From Citromicrobium bathyomarinum (GTDB lineage Bacteria > Pseudomonadota > Alphaproteobacteria > Sphingomonadales > Sphingomonadaceae): a DNA stretch of 64,000 nucleotides. Within the stretch, counting starts at the first letter, position 1, and each line of letters begins with the position of its first letter. The stretch spans positions 1 through 64,000 of the forward strand of contig NZ_JAINWL010000001.1 in the NCBI RefSeq assembly GCF_021021475.1, in the 5' to 3' direction. The notes beneath the pieces are model-generated. The model searched no databases. It was not told the DNA's origin and was given only the letters and a program-made list of their open reading frames with translations. A program made the translations under genes and the position numbers. Below, one piece after another: positions 17,413 to 25,410 of this stretch.

Positions 17413-19667
17413 TCGGGACGAGTGCGGCGCTCCGCCTCGCGCGGAACGCCGCCCGCCCCATGCCACCAGCCATGCGCGCCCTGCCCCTGCGCGACTGTTT
17501 CGACCTCGCGTGAAGAGAGCCGGATCGCCAGCCCGCCGGTTTTCTCAAGCATCCGCCGGTCGGCCTTGAGCCAGCGCGGACGGCAACTGTAGGGCAGCCA
17601 GCGGTCGGCGACCACGATGTCCACCCGCGCGCAGGCCGCGGCCAGATCGCGCTCGGTCACGTACTCACGCCCGCGCGCCAGCAGCAGGCGGTAACGCCGC
17701 CCCTCGCGCTCGACAGTCGCGACGCAGAACTCCGCGCTGCACCGCGCACCCGGCCATTGCGACAGCGGCAGCGGCGGCCCATCCAGCGCACCCAGCTCGG
17801 CCAGCGTGTCGCTGGGGTAGGAGGACTGGCTCTCACGCAGGCTCATCAGCCGCCCGCCCTCGATGATCGCGACATCGCGGCCATCACGCGCAACCAGCAC
17901 ATCGGGCCGCGAAGTGGAGAGCATCAGGATGGTCGCGATCAGCACCGGCACGAAGCCCCAGAACCGCCCTCGCCCGCTCCACAGCGCGATCCACAGACCT
18001 CCCGCGACGAACAGGCCGAACGCGAGGCCGCCCATATGCGGCGCCAGCTTGACCGCGCCGGGCTGGCTCGCGGTGAGATGCGCAATGCCCAGCAGCAGGT
18101 CGAGCGAGGCCCCCGCCAGCCACCACACAGGAGCACCCGCGCCAACAAGGTCGCACAGCAGCGCCAGCGCGATCAGCGGCATCGACACGAAGGTCACCAG
18201 CGGGATGCCGATCATATTGGCCAGCGCGCCATACATCCCGGTCCGGTGGAAATGGAACAGCACGATCGGCATCAGCGCGATCTCGATCACCAGGCCCGTC
18301 ACCAGCAGCATCGCTCCGCCGCGCAGGGGCCGCATCAACCACGCCTCCTCCCGCGGGGCGAGAAAGGCGCGCACCGGCGCGCTGTTGTGCAACGCCACGA
18401 TCGCGAGCACGGCTGCGAAGCTCATCTGGAAGCTGGGCCCCGCCACACTCTCGGGCCACAGCAGCAGCACGAAGCCCGCCGCCACGGCGAGCAGACGGAA
18501 CGTGAGCGGCTCTCGCCCCAGCGCCAGCGCAATCAGCACCAGCACCGCGGCCGCGCAGCTGCGCACCGTGGGAACCTCCGCGCCGGTCAGCAGCGTGTAC
18601 CCGATCCCCGCCAGCGCGCCGAGAGCTGCGGCAACCACCGGCAGGCGCACGCGCAATGCCAGCCACGGCCACAGCGCGAGCAGCTTGAGCGCGAGGAAAT
18701 ACGCCGCCGCGACCACCGCGCTGACATGCAGCCCGCTGATCGAGAGCAGATGGGTCAGCCCCGCATCGCGCATCGCCACCTCGTCCGCCTCGGCAATCGC
18801 GCCCCGGTCGCCGCTGGCGAACGCGGCCGCGATCGAGCCTGCCGATCCGCCGAGCTGGCTGCGGACATGCGCGGAGAGATCGTGCTGGACCGCAGCGATC
18901 CCGCCCCACCCCTGCGGCGAGGGCGCAATCACCTCTACCGGGCCGACCACCGATCCGGTCGCCGCCAAGCCCTGGAACCACGCGGCGCGCGCGAAGTCGT
19001 ACCCGCCCGGCACCAGCGGAGGCGCGGGCGGCATCAGCCGCGCGGTCAGACCGATGACCGCGCCGCGCTGCATCGCCGGGCTCGCCTGCTCCAGCGGCAC
19101 GTTGACCCGCAGCTTGATCGCCGCGCCCTGCTCATCGCGCGCAGCCAGCACCAGACGCACACGCTCTCGCGCGGGCTGCTCCTCCCGCTCGAGAATGCGC
19201 GCGTGCATGGTCAGCATCTGCGGATGCTCGATCGCCGGCTCGCCCACGCTGATCGAGCGGGCCCAGATCAGCCCGATACCGAACGCCACCGCCAGACCCA
19301 GCGCCAGCAGCGCGAGCGCCAGATCGGGCACGCGGTCCATGCGCAGCAGCAGCACACCGGCGACAGCGACGCCAAGTGCCACCCCGATTGCGGCCATCCA
19401 CGCCACTGGCCCGGGCAGCACGAACCACGCCGCGATCCCCGCGATGACGCCGACGATCACCCATGGCCCGCGCTCCAGCGCTGCGTCGCCGAGGCTGCGA
19501 TCGAGCCCCTGCGCGACCCTCGCGAGCGGGCTGGACATCGCCGCGACCACCTGCCAAAGCCTGCGCTGCGCTGCACCATAGGCCGCACCTGTTCCGCCAT
19601 CGGATCGAAGGTCGCTGCCGCTCGTTGCGTCGTCAGACGGAACGGTGGACGAAGGCTGCGTCGTCAT
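17406..19667 (-). CDS. comEC: ComEC/Rec2 family competence membrane protein
   Basis: The roughly 753-residue protein has a DUF4131-like N-terminal membrane and OB-like region, then the Competence domain with many TM helices and the signature [18 protein letters not shown] (about residue 290) and [14 protein letters not shown]. ComEC forms the inner-membrane pore for single-stranded DNA uptake. The C-terminal region ([16 protein letters not shown]...) aligns in position with the usual metallo-beta-lactamase nuclease domain, but I see no HxHxDH metal motif. Start at 19667 (MTTQPSS) is preferred over 19703, which would overlap gltX. It ends inside the last codons of lexA on the other strand. Confidence 0.9.
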   Translation of the reverse strand: MTTQPSSTVPSDDATSGSDLRSDGGTGAAYGAAQRRLWQVVAAMSSPLARVAQGLDRSLGDAALERGPWVIVGVIAGIAAWFVLPGPVAWMAAIGVALGVAVAGVLLLRMDRVPDLALALLALGLAVAFGIGLIWARSISVGEPAIEHPQMLTMHARILEREEQPARERVRLVLAARDEQGAAIKLRVNVPLEQASPAMQRGAVIGLTARLMPPAPPLVPGGYDFARAAWFQGLAATGSVVGPVEVIAPSPQGWGGIAAVQHDLSAHVRSQLGGSAGSIAAAFASGDRGAIAEADEVAMRDAGLTHLLSISGLHVSAVVAAAYFLALKLLALWPWLALRVRLPVVAAALGALAGIGYTLLTGAEVPTVRSCAAAVLVLIALALGREPLTFRLLAVAAGFVLLLWPESVAGPSFQMSFAAVLAIVALHNSAPVRAFLAPREEAWLMRPLRGGAMLLVTGLVIEIALMPIVLFHFHRTGMYGALANMIGIPLVTFVSMPLIALALLCDLVGAGAPVWWLAGASLDLLLGIAHLTASQPGAVKLAPHMGGLAFGLFVAGGLWIALWSGRGRFWGFVPVLIATILMLSTSRPDVLVARDGRDVAIIEGGRLMSLRESQSSYPSDTLAELGALDGPPLPLSQWPGARCSAEFCVATVEREGRRYRLLLARGREYVTERDLAAACARVDIVVADRWLPYSCRPRWLKADRRMLEKTGGLAIRLSSREVETVAQGQGAHGWWHGAGGVPREAERRTRPDQ

Positions 19668-19696
19668 GAACCGAAATGGAAAGGAACCGCGCCAGG

Positions 19697-21142
19697 ATGG
19701 CAAGCGAAACCGGTACGATCATTACACGCTTCGCCCCATCTCCGACCGGCTACCTGCATCTCGGCGGCGCGCGCACCGCGTTGTTCAACTGGCTCTACGC
19801 CCGCCACCACGGCGGCAAGGCGCTGCTGCGGATCGAGGATACCGACGCGAAGCGCTCCACGCAGGACGCGATCGACAAGATCATCGAAGGGCTCGACTGG
19901 CTCGGCCTCTCCTTTGACGAGGAGCCGGTGTTCCAGTCTCAGCGGGCCCAGCGGCACGCCGAAGTCGCGAACATTCTTCTCGCCCATGGGCACGCCTACA
20001 AATGCTACGCCACGCCCGAAGAGCTCGAGGCGATGCGCGCAGAGCAGCGCGCCAACAAGCAGCCGATGCGCTATGACGGCCGCTGGCGCGACCGCGAGCC
20101 TGGCCCCGACCAGGAAGGCGCGCCCTTTACCGTCCGCCTGAAGGTGGCCAAGGACGGCGAAACGGCGATCGAGGATCAGGTTCAGGGCCGCGTGACGGTC
20201 AGGAACGAAGAGATCGACGACTACATCCTGCTGCGCGCGGACGGCACGCCGACCTACATGCTCGCGGTGGTGGTGGACGACCACGACATGGGCGTCACCC
20301 ATGTGATCCGCGGCGACGATCACCTCAACAACGCCTTCCGCCAGCTGCCCATCTACCGCGCGATGAACGCGATCGAGGGCGGCTGGGAGGATCCGGTCTA
20401 TGCCCATGTCCCGCTGATCCACGGCAGCGACGGGGCCAAGCTGTCCAAGCGCCACGGCGCGGTCGGCGTGGAAGCCTATCGCGACGAGCTGGGCATCCTG
20501 CCCGAGGCGCTGTTCAACTACCTCCTGCGGCTTGGCTGGGGCCATGGCGACCGCGAGGAAATCACCCAGGCCGAGGCGATCGAGCTGTTCGATCTGGACG
20601 GCGTGGGCCGCAGCCCGGCGCGCTTCGACATCAAGAAACTGCAGAACCTCAACGGCCACTATATTCGCGAGGCCGACGATGCGCGGCTGGCGGGGATCGT
20701 CGCGGGCGAGCTGACGGGCAGCGTCGATGGAGAGATCGACCAGGATCTGCTGACCCGGGCCATGCCCGTGCTCAAGACCCGCGCGAAAGACACCCACGAG
20801 CTGGCCGAGAATGCGCGCTTCCTGTTCGCCAAGCGCCCCCTCACGATGACCGAGAAGGCCGCCGGCCTGCTCGACGACGAGGCACGGGCGCGACTGGCGC
20901 AGGTATCTGCCGAGCTCGCCGGGCAAAGCGACTGGACAATCGAGGCACTGGAAGCCACTACCAAATCGCTTGCGGAGCGGCTGGAAGTGGGCCTCGGAAA
21001 GCTCGCCCAACCTCTTCGTGCCGCCCTTACCGGGACCACGACGAGCCCTGGAATTTTCGATGTTCTCGCCCTCCTCGGCAAGGAGGAGTCGCTTGCGCGG
21101 ATAGACGCGCAGGCTGTTTCGGCGAACCCCACTCAAGACTAA
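19697..21142 (+). CDS. gltX: Glutamate--tRNA ligase
   Basis: The 481-residue class I synthetase charges tRNA-Glu. The HIGH-like motif is [20 protein letters not shown] near the start, and the KMSKS-like motif is AKLSKRHGA at about residue 250. [18 protein letters not shown] and the anticodon-binding helical C-terminal domain are also present. Start at 19697 (MASETG) avoids an upstream extension (19676) that would run into the comEC promoter region. gltA begins 10 bases after the stop, so the two are probably an operon. Confidence 0.97.
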   Translation: MASETGTIITRFAPSPTGYLHLGGARTALFNWLYARHHGGKALLRIEDTDAKRSTQDAIDKIIEGLDWLGLSFDEEPVFQSQRAQRHAEVANILLAHGHAYKCYATPEELEAMRAEQRANKQPMRYDGRWRDREPGPDQEGAPFTVRLKVAKDGETAIEDQVQGRVTVRNEEIDDYILLRADGTPTYMLAVVVDDHDMGVTHVIRGDDHLNNAFRQLPIYRAMNAIEGGWEDPVYAHVPLIHGSDGAKLSKRHGAVGVEAYRDELGILPEALFNYLLRLGWGHGDREEITQAEAIELFDLDGVGRSPARFDIKKLQNLNGHYIREADDARLAGIVAGELTGSVDGEIDQDLLTRAMPVLKTRAKDTHELAENARFLFAKRPLTMTEKAAGLLDDEARARLAQVSAELAGQSDWTIEALEATTKSLAERLEVGLGKLAQPLRAALTGTTTSPGIFDVLALLGKEESLARIDAQAVSANPTQD

Positions 21143-21152
21143 GGAGACCCAC

Positions 21153-22439
21153 ATGTCGGATACTACCGCCAAGCTGGAGATTGCCGGCGACACTCAGGAA
21201 TTTCCCGTTCTGCAAGGCACTTGCGGGCCCGAGGTCGTGGACATCCGCAAGTTCTACGGATCGACCAACCGCTTCACCTACGATCCCGGTTTCAAGTCGA
21301 CCGCGAGCTGCGAAAGCGCCCTGACCTTCATCGATGGCGAAGAAGGCGTGCTGCTGCACCGCGGCTATCCGATCGGGCAGCTGGCCGAGAATTCCAGCTT
21401 CATGGAAGTGTCCTACCTGCTGCTGAACGGCGAACTGCCGTCCGCCAACGAGCTGGACGAGTTCTCCTACACTATCACCCGTCACACCATGCTGCACGAG
21501 CAGCTGATGACCTTCTATCGCGGTTTCCGCCGCGACGCGCACCCGATGGCGATCATGTGCGGCGTGGTCGGCGCGCTGTCGGCCTTCTACCACGACAGCA
21601 CCGACATCGCGGACCCGGAACATCGCAAGATTTCCAGCCACCGCCTGATCGCCAAGATGCCGACCATAGCGGCGATGGCGTACAAGTATTCGATCGGCCA
21701 GCCCTTCCTGCAGCCGGACAATTCGCTCAGCTACACGGGCAATTTCCTGCGCATGACCTTCGGCGTGCCGGCAGAGCCTTACGAGGTGATCCCCGAGGTC
21801 GAAAAGGCGATGGACCGGATCTTCATCCTCCACGCCGACCACGAACAGAACGCGTCGACCAGCACCGTGCGTCTGGCCGGTTCGTCTGGTGCGAACCCGT
21901 TCGCGTGCATCTCCGCCGGGATCGCGTGCCTGTGGGGCCCCGCGCATGGCGGTGCCAACGAAGCCGCGCTCAACATGCTGCGTGAAATCGGCCGTCCGGA
22001 GAACATCCCGCACTATATCGAGCGTGCGAAGGACAAGGACGATCCGTTCCGCCTGATGGGCTTCGGCCACCGCGTGTACAAGAACTACGATCCGCGCGCG
22101 ACCGTGATGCAGAAGACCGTGCGCGAAGTGTTCGAAGCGCTCAAGGTCGACGATCCCGTATTCGAAACCGCCCTGCGGCTTGAAGAAATGGCGCTGAACG
22201 ACGACTACTTCATCGAGAAGAAGCTGTTCCCCAACGTCGATTTCTACTCGGGCATCATCCTCTCGGCGATCGGCTTCCCGACCACCATGTTCACCGCGCT
22301 GTTCGCGCTGGCCCGCACGGTCGGCTGGGTCGCGCAGTGGAACGAGATGATCTCCGATCCCGCGCAGGTCATCGGCCGTCCGCGCCAGCTCTACACCGGC
22401 CCGACGCAGCGCGACTACGTGCCCGTCGAACAGCGCTGA
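21153..22439 (+). CDS. gltA: Citrate synthase (type II)
   Basis: The 428-residue enzyme condenses oxaloacetate and acetyl-CoA at TCA entry. Conserved active-site stretches are [20 protein letters not shown] (His), [16 protein letters not shown] (His), [14 protein letters not shown] (His, Arg) and the catalytic Asp region NVDFYSGI. Length and the N-terminal beta region ([16 protein letters not shown]) indicate the hexameric, NADH-sensitive Gram-negative type. GGAGA precedes the ATG. A strong terminator follows. Confidence 0.98.
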   Translation: MSDTTAKLEIAGDTQEFPVLQGTCGPEVVDIRKFYGSTNRFTYDPGFKSTASCESALTFIDGEEGVLLHRGYPIGQLAENSSFMEVSYLLLNGELPSANELDEFSYTITRHTMLHEQLMTFYRGFRRDAHPMAIMCGVVGALSAFYHDSTDIADPEHRKISSHRLIAKMPTIAAMAYKYSIGQPFLQPDNSLSYTGNFLRMTFGVPAEPYEVIPEVEKAMDRIFILHADHEQNASTSTVRLAGSSGANPFACISAGIACLWGPAHGGANEAALNMLREIGRPENIPHYIERAKDKDDPFRLMGFGHRVYKNYDPRATVMQKTVREVFEALKVDDPVFETALRLEEMALNDDYFIEKKLFPNVDFYSGIILSAIGFPTTMFTALFALARTVGWVAQWNEMISDPAQVIGRPRQLYTGPTQRDYVPVEQR

Positions 22440-22456
22440 GGCGTTATTCTGAATGA

Positions 22457-22488
22457 AAAGGCCGCGCGATCTGCGCGGCCTTTTTTTA
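22457..22488 (+). terminator. Rho-independent terminator (bidirectional) after gltA
   Basis: The stem AAGGCCGCGC/GCGCGGCCTT has a short GATCT loop and is followed by seven T (22481-22487). It has A-rich sequence on the left, so it can also end the convergent kinase-like gene whose stop is at 22486. Confidence 0.92.
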
Positions 22489-23868
22489 TTCGCTACGTCC
22501 GGGCACCGACAGGGTGAAGGTGGCCCCCTCGCCCGGAGTGCTCGCAATGGTGAGGTCGCCGCCCATCGCCTGTGCCAGGCGCTTGGAGATGTAGAGACCC
22601 AGCCCCGAGCCGCCGCCGCCACTGCGGCCGAGCCGTTCGAACTTGTCGAACACTATGCGCTGCGCCTGCTGGTCCAGCCCCGGCCCCTGATCGATCACCG
22701 ATACGCGCGCGCGCTTTTCGTCGGCGCCCAACTTCACCGTGATGGTCGAGCCTTCGGGCGAATAGCGGATCGCATTGCCGATCAGATTGAGCAGAACCTG
22801 CAACACACGGCGAAACTCCGCGGTGGCGGGCTGACTCGCATCGGCAGGTGGCGCGCTGATTTTGATCCGCTTCTCCTGCGCGCGAACCGCCAGAATGCCC
22901 GCAGCGCGGCGTGCGACATCGGCGAGATCGATCGGGTCCGGCGCGGCGCGGAAACCGTCCGCCTCGACCACTTCGAGATCGGTCAGATCATCGACCAGCG
23001 ACAGCAGATGCTGCCCCGCGTTGACGATATCGCGCGCATACTCGCTGTATTCGTCGCCCAGCGGCCCCGCGAGCCGCGCGCGGATCGTCTCCGCATTGGC
23101 GACGATGCGGGCAATCGGCTGGCGCAGGATCGGGGTGAGATCGCGCCCGATCGACGCGCCGTCCTCGGTCCGCCGGTCGCGCCGCTGCGCCCGCGTGACC
23201 CACGCGCGATTGGCAATCAGATAAAGCTCGAAGCCTTGCGATCCGGGGGTCGGCTCACCAAGCGGGATCAGCCGCGCGGTCCACTGGCGCGGGCTGCCAT
23301 CGATCGAGACGCGCGACTGATCGAGCAGGCGCCAATGCAGCGGCTGGGCGTGCTGGCTGCCAGCGATATTGACGAAATCGGTCCACGGCTGGCCGAGATT
23401 CTCGCTCATCCGCCGAAGCAGCGGTTGCAGGTCTTCGGCGTCGGTGTGGACGGTCAGGACCTTCTGCGCGGGGTCGAGCCGCGCGTGGAGTTCCGCCAGC
23501 GCATCGTCGATCGCATCGCGCCGCGCGGCAGCCTCGTCGTCACGCTCCACCGGCGGCGGGCTCGCCTGCCAGGTGACGATGCCGATCGAGCAGCCCGATT
23601 CCGACCGATCGTCTCCCTCGAACGGCACGATCTCCATCCACGACTTGATCCGGTCGGTCCCGTCGAAGGCATGAATCGTGCGCCCGAGCCGCAGGTTCGT
23701 GCGGCGCGCCTTGCGCACCTGTTCGCGCAGCTCCGGAATGGCGATCGTGCCGGGGATCTCGCCCCCCGCCCGCCGCTGGAGCGAGGCGAGCGGCTCGTCC
23801 GCCGCAATCAGGCGGTCTTTCGCATCGGTGCGCGCACGCGCGATATAGGTCGTTGTACTCTCGTCCAT
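22486..23868 (-). CDS. Sensor-kinase-like protein lacking the H-box histidine (pseudo-kinase candidate)
   Basis: The 460-residue protein has a PAS-like N-terminal half with no TM segment, a dimerisation/HisKA-like segment, and a complete HATPase_c domain: N box NLIGNAIRYSP (about 361-371), G1 DQGPGL (393-398) and G2 GSGLGLYISKRLA (420-432). In the HisKA-like region the usual HELRTPLN is PILRQPIA (246-253), so proline stands where the phospho-accepting histidine should be. It may bind ATP without autophosphorylating on His, acting as a scaffold or regulator. The start is uncertain: 23868 lies 4 bases after the upstream stop, while 23883 would overlap it. Confidence 0.75.
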   Translation of the reverse strand: MDESTTTYIARARTDAKDRLIAADEPLASLQRRAGGEIPGTIAIPELREQVRKARRTNLRLGRTIHAFDGTDRIKSWMEIVPFEGDDRSESGCSIGIVTWQASPPPVERDDEAAARRDAIDDALAELHARLDPAQKVLTVHTDAEDLQPLLRRMSENLGQPWTDFVNIAGSQHAQPLHWRLLDQSRVSIDGSPRQWTARLIPLGEPTPGSQGFELYLIANRAWVTRAQRRDRRTEDGASIGRDLTPILRQPIARIVANAETIRARLAGPLGDEYSEYARDIVNAGQHLLSLVDDLTDLEVVEADGFRAAPDPIDLADVARRAAGILAVRAQEKRIKISAPPADASQPATAEFRRVLQVLLNLIGNAIRYSPEGSTITVKLGADEKRARVSVIDQGPGLDQQAQRIVFDKFERLGRSGGGGSGLGLYISKRLAQAMGGDLTIASTPGEGATFTLSVPGRSE

Positions 23869-23872
23869 GGGC

Positions 23873-24850
23873 TTACTCGACATGCCCGAAGGGCGAGGAG
23901 GATAGCAGCGCGCGCGCATCATGGGTCGTCAACTGATCGACCGCGGCGGGCAGCGTTGCGTCGGGATGCAGGCAGCGCAATTGCGCCCGCGCTTCTGCCG
24001 GGCTGAGGCCCGCGGCGCGCAGAGACAGCGCAAAGCGGACAAGCTGGCGATCATTGGTAGAGACGACCGCGATATCCCGCTCCTGCCCTGCCCTATGCCC
24101 CAGCGCGGTCAGGAACATCGCCGCGCCCGCATGGGTCAGCGACAGCGCGACGTCGCTGCGCGCGCCGAGCCCGTGGAAAGTGCGGTCGAGCAACGAAAGC
24201 CGCGCCTCGTTCTCGCTGCGCATCTGGCGGATGCGGCTTTCCACCGTGCTCGCCAGACCATCGCTCACATCCTCGCGCTGGCGGCGCCAGACGCCGATCA
24301 GGTGGGCGAACTGATCCTCCGGCAACTCGGCCAGCGGCATCTCCATGCGCTTCTGCTGCTCGATAAAGCGCGCCTGCGCGGCCAGCGTGGCCATCGCCGC
24401 GTCCGGCAGATCGCCATCGCCCGACGCGATCAGCGATTGTAGCAGTGGCGAGAGCACCGGATCGATCCCGTTGCGCCCGCGCAGCCGGTCGGCCAGCTGC
24501 CATTCGATCGACAGCGCATGGCAATGGCTCAGAAACGCGGCGTGCGTGGCAAGGTCTTCGGCCAGCGCGTCGGCGCGGTTTTCGGCATAGGCGAATACGT
24601 CGTTCGCGCCGATCTCCTCCGCCTCGACCCGCAGCAGGCGGTAGGCGGCGCTGCGCATCATGCCGCGCACACGCGCGATGATCGAATCGCTGAACAGCGA
24701 CCGGTCGTGAGTGCTCAGGAAGTGGGTCAGGACCGGCGTGAGGGTGGACAGCGCCATGTCGCCGCGCGCCAGCTCGGCACGTAGGCCCGCGTCGACCGGG
24801 TGGTCGTCCAGAATAGAATCCGGCACGCTGTTCATCGAGCTATCGGTCAC
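23873..24850 (-). CDS. Unknown helical protein, possibly DUF2336-like
   Basis: The 325-residue protein is almost entirely predicted helix with no signal peptide or membrane segment. Repeated short helical units (LRAELARGD, VLTHFLSTHD, MATLAAQARFIEQQ) and many Arg/Glu pairs resemble DUF2336 proteins of alphaproteobacteria, but the assignment is by impression only. It lies between the Hpt-like gene and the kinase-like gene on the same strand, 4 bases before the latter, which suggests a shared signalling task. A CtrA-like box lies 24-38 bases upstream of its start. Confidence 0.65.
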   Translation of the reverse strand: MTDSSMNSVPDSILDDHPVDAGLRAELARGDMALSTLTPVLTHFLSTHDRSLFSDSIIARVRGMMRSAAYRLLRVEAEEIGANDVFAYAENRADALAEDLATHAAFLSHCHALSIEWQLADRLRGRNGIDPVLSPLLQSLIASGDGDLPDAAMATLAAQARFIEQQKRMEMPLAELPEDQFAHLIGVWRRQREDVSDGLASTVESRIRQMRSENEARLSLLDRTFHGLGARSDVALSLTHAGAAMFLTALGHRAGQERDIAVVSTNDRQLVRFALSLRAAGLSPAEARAQLRCLHPDATLPAAVDQLTTHDARALLSSSPFGHVE

Positions 24851-24873
24851 GCTGCCTGCTTAGCCGCCTATCG

Positions 24874-24888
24874 TTAAGGGGCGATTAT
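24874..24888 (-). promoter_or_regulatory. CtrA-like box upstream of the unknown helical gene
   Basis: TTAA-GGGGCGA-TTAT matches the CtrA recognition pattern TTAA-N7-TTAA at 7 of 8 positions with the correct 7-base spacer. It is 24-38 bases upstream of the gene start at 24850. A single near-match can occur by chance, but the pattern is rarer in GC-rich DNA. Confidence 0.35.
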
Positions 24889-25027
24889 CCCTGATCGTTT
24901 GCCACCATGTGCAGCGTCTAGCACAGCGGACACGCGTATGCAGGCCCCGAACGGCTGAAATGCGCAAGATTTGGGGGGAAATGCAGCGGTTTTGCGCAAT
25001 TCGTCCCGTACCCCACAGGGCGCCGGA

Positions 25028-25339
25028 TCAATCGGGCGTAACCCTATCGAATTCCGTGAGAAAACGGTCGAGTCCGCGCAGCGCCACCGGGTCTCCCGGG
25101 GCGGCATCGATCGCGCTTTGGGCCAGCACGATGAGCTCGTCTGCGTGGAAGCTGGCCGCCAGCCCCTTGATCCGCTGCGCCGCGACCAGCCAGTTCCCGT
25201 CGCACCGCGAACGGTGCAACAGGTCGATCTGCTGGGCCAGGCTCTCGCGAAACGCGCCGCGCAGCTCGCTGAGCAGCGCAGGATCGTCACCCGCCGCAGC
25301 GGTGAGCGTGGCGGTAAAGGCAGCATTCTCGAAAGCCAT
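25028..25339 (-). CDS. Hpt-like four-helix protein lacking the phosphorylatable histidine
   Basis: This 103-residue protein follows the histidine phosphotransfer domain plan: LLSELRGAFRESLAQQIDLLHR as the first core helix, then NWLVAAQRIKGLAASFHADELI, where Hpt proteins have AHxLKGxxxxxGxxxL. Gln55 occupies the position of the phospho-accepting His, while the following K-G is kept. It may be a pseudo-Hpt that binds a receiver domain without relaying phosphate. Start at 25339 matches the domain boundary; a longer frame to 25405 is less likely. It is upstream of the unknown helical gene and the pseudo-kinase-like gene on the same strand. Confidence 0.65.
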   Translation of the reverse strand: MAFENAAFTATLTAAAGDDPALLSELRGAFRESLAQQIDLLHRSRCDGNWLVAAQRIKGLAASFHADELIVLAQSAIDAAPGDPVALRGLDRFLTEFDRVTPD

Positions 25340-25364
25340 GTGGATTATTCTAGCGAGCGGTGCG

Positions 25365-25380
25365 TTAACGTGGGGTTTAA
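25365..25380. promoter_or_regulatory. TTAA direct repeat between the Hpt-like and coiled-coil genes
   Basis: GTTAACGTGGGGTTTAACC contains two TTAA words 8 bases apart, one base longer than the CtrA consensus spacing. Read with the strict 7-base spacer it is TTAA-N7-TTTA. It sits in the 71-base divergent promoter region. Weak evidence on its own. Confidence 0.25.
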
Positions 25381-25410
25381 CCGGCCTGGAAACGTGGTAA
25401 GCCACTGATC

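Noticed and set aside
17757-20141. A very long open frame (794 codons) opposite comEC, and similar long frames opposite pyrG, nuoL, nuoM and nuoG
   Set aside because: GC-rich third-position bias creates long antisense frames. These are rich in Arg, Gln, His and Ala with no domain pattern, while the opposite strand encodes recognised proteins.
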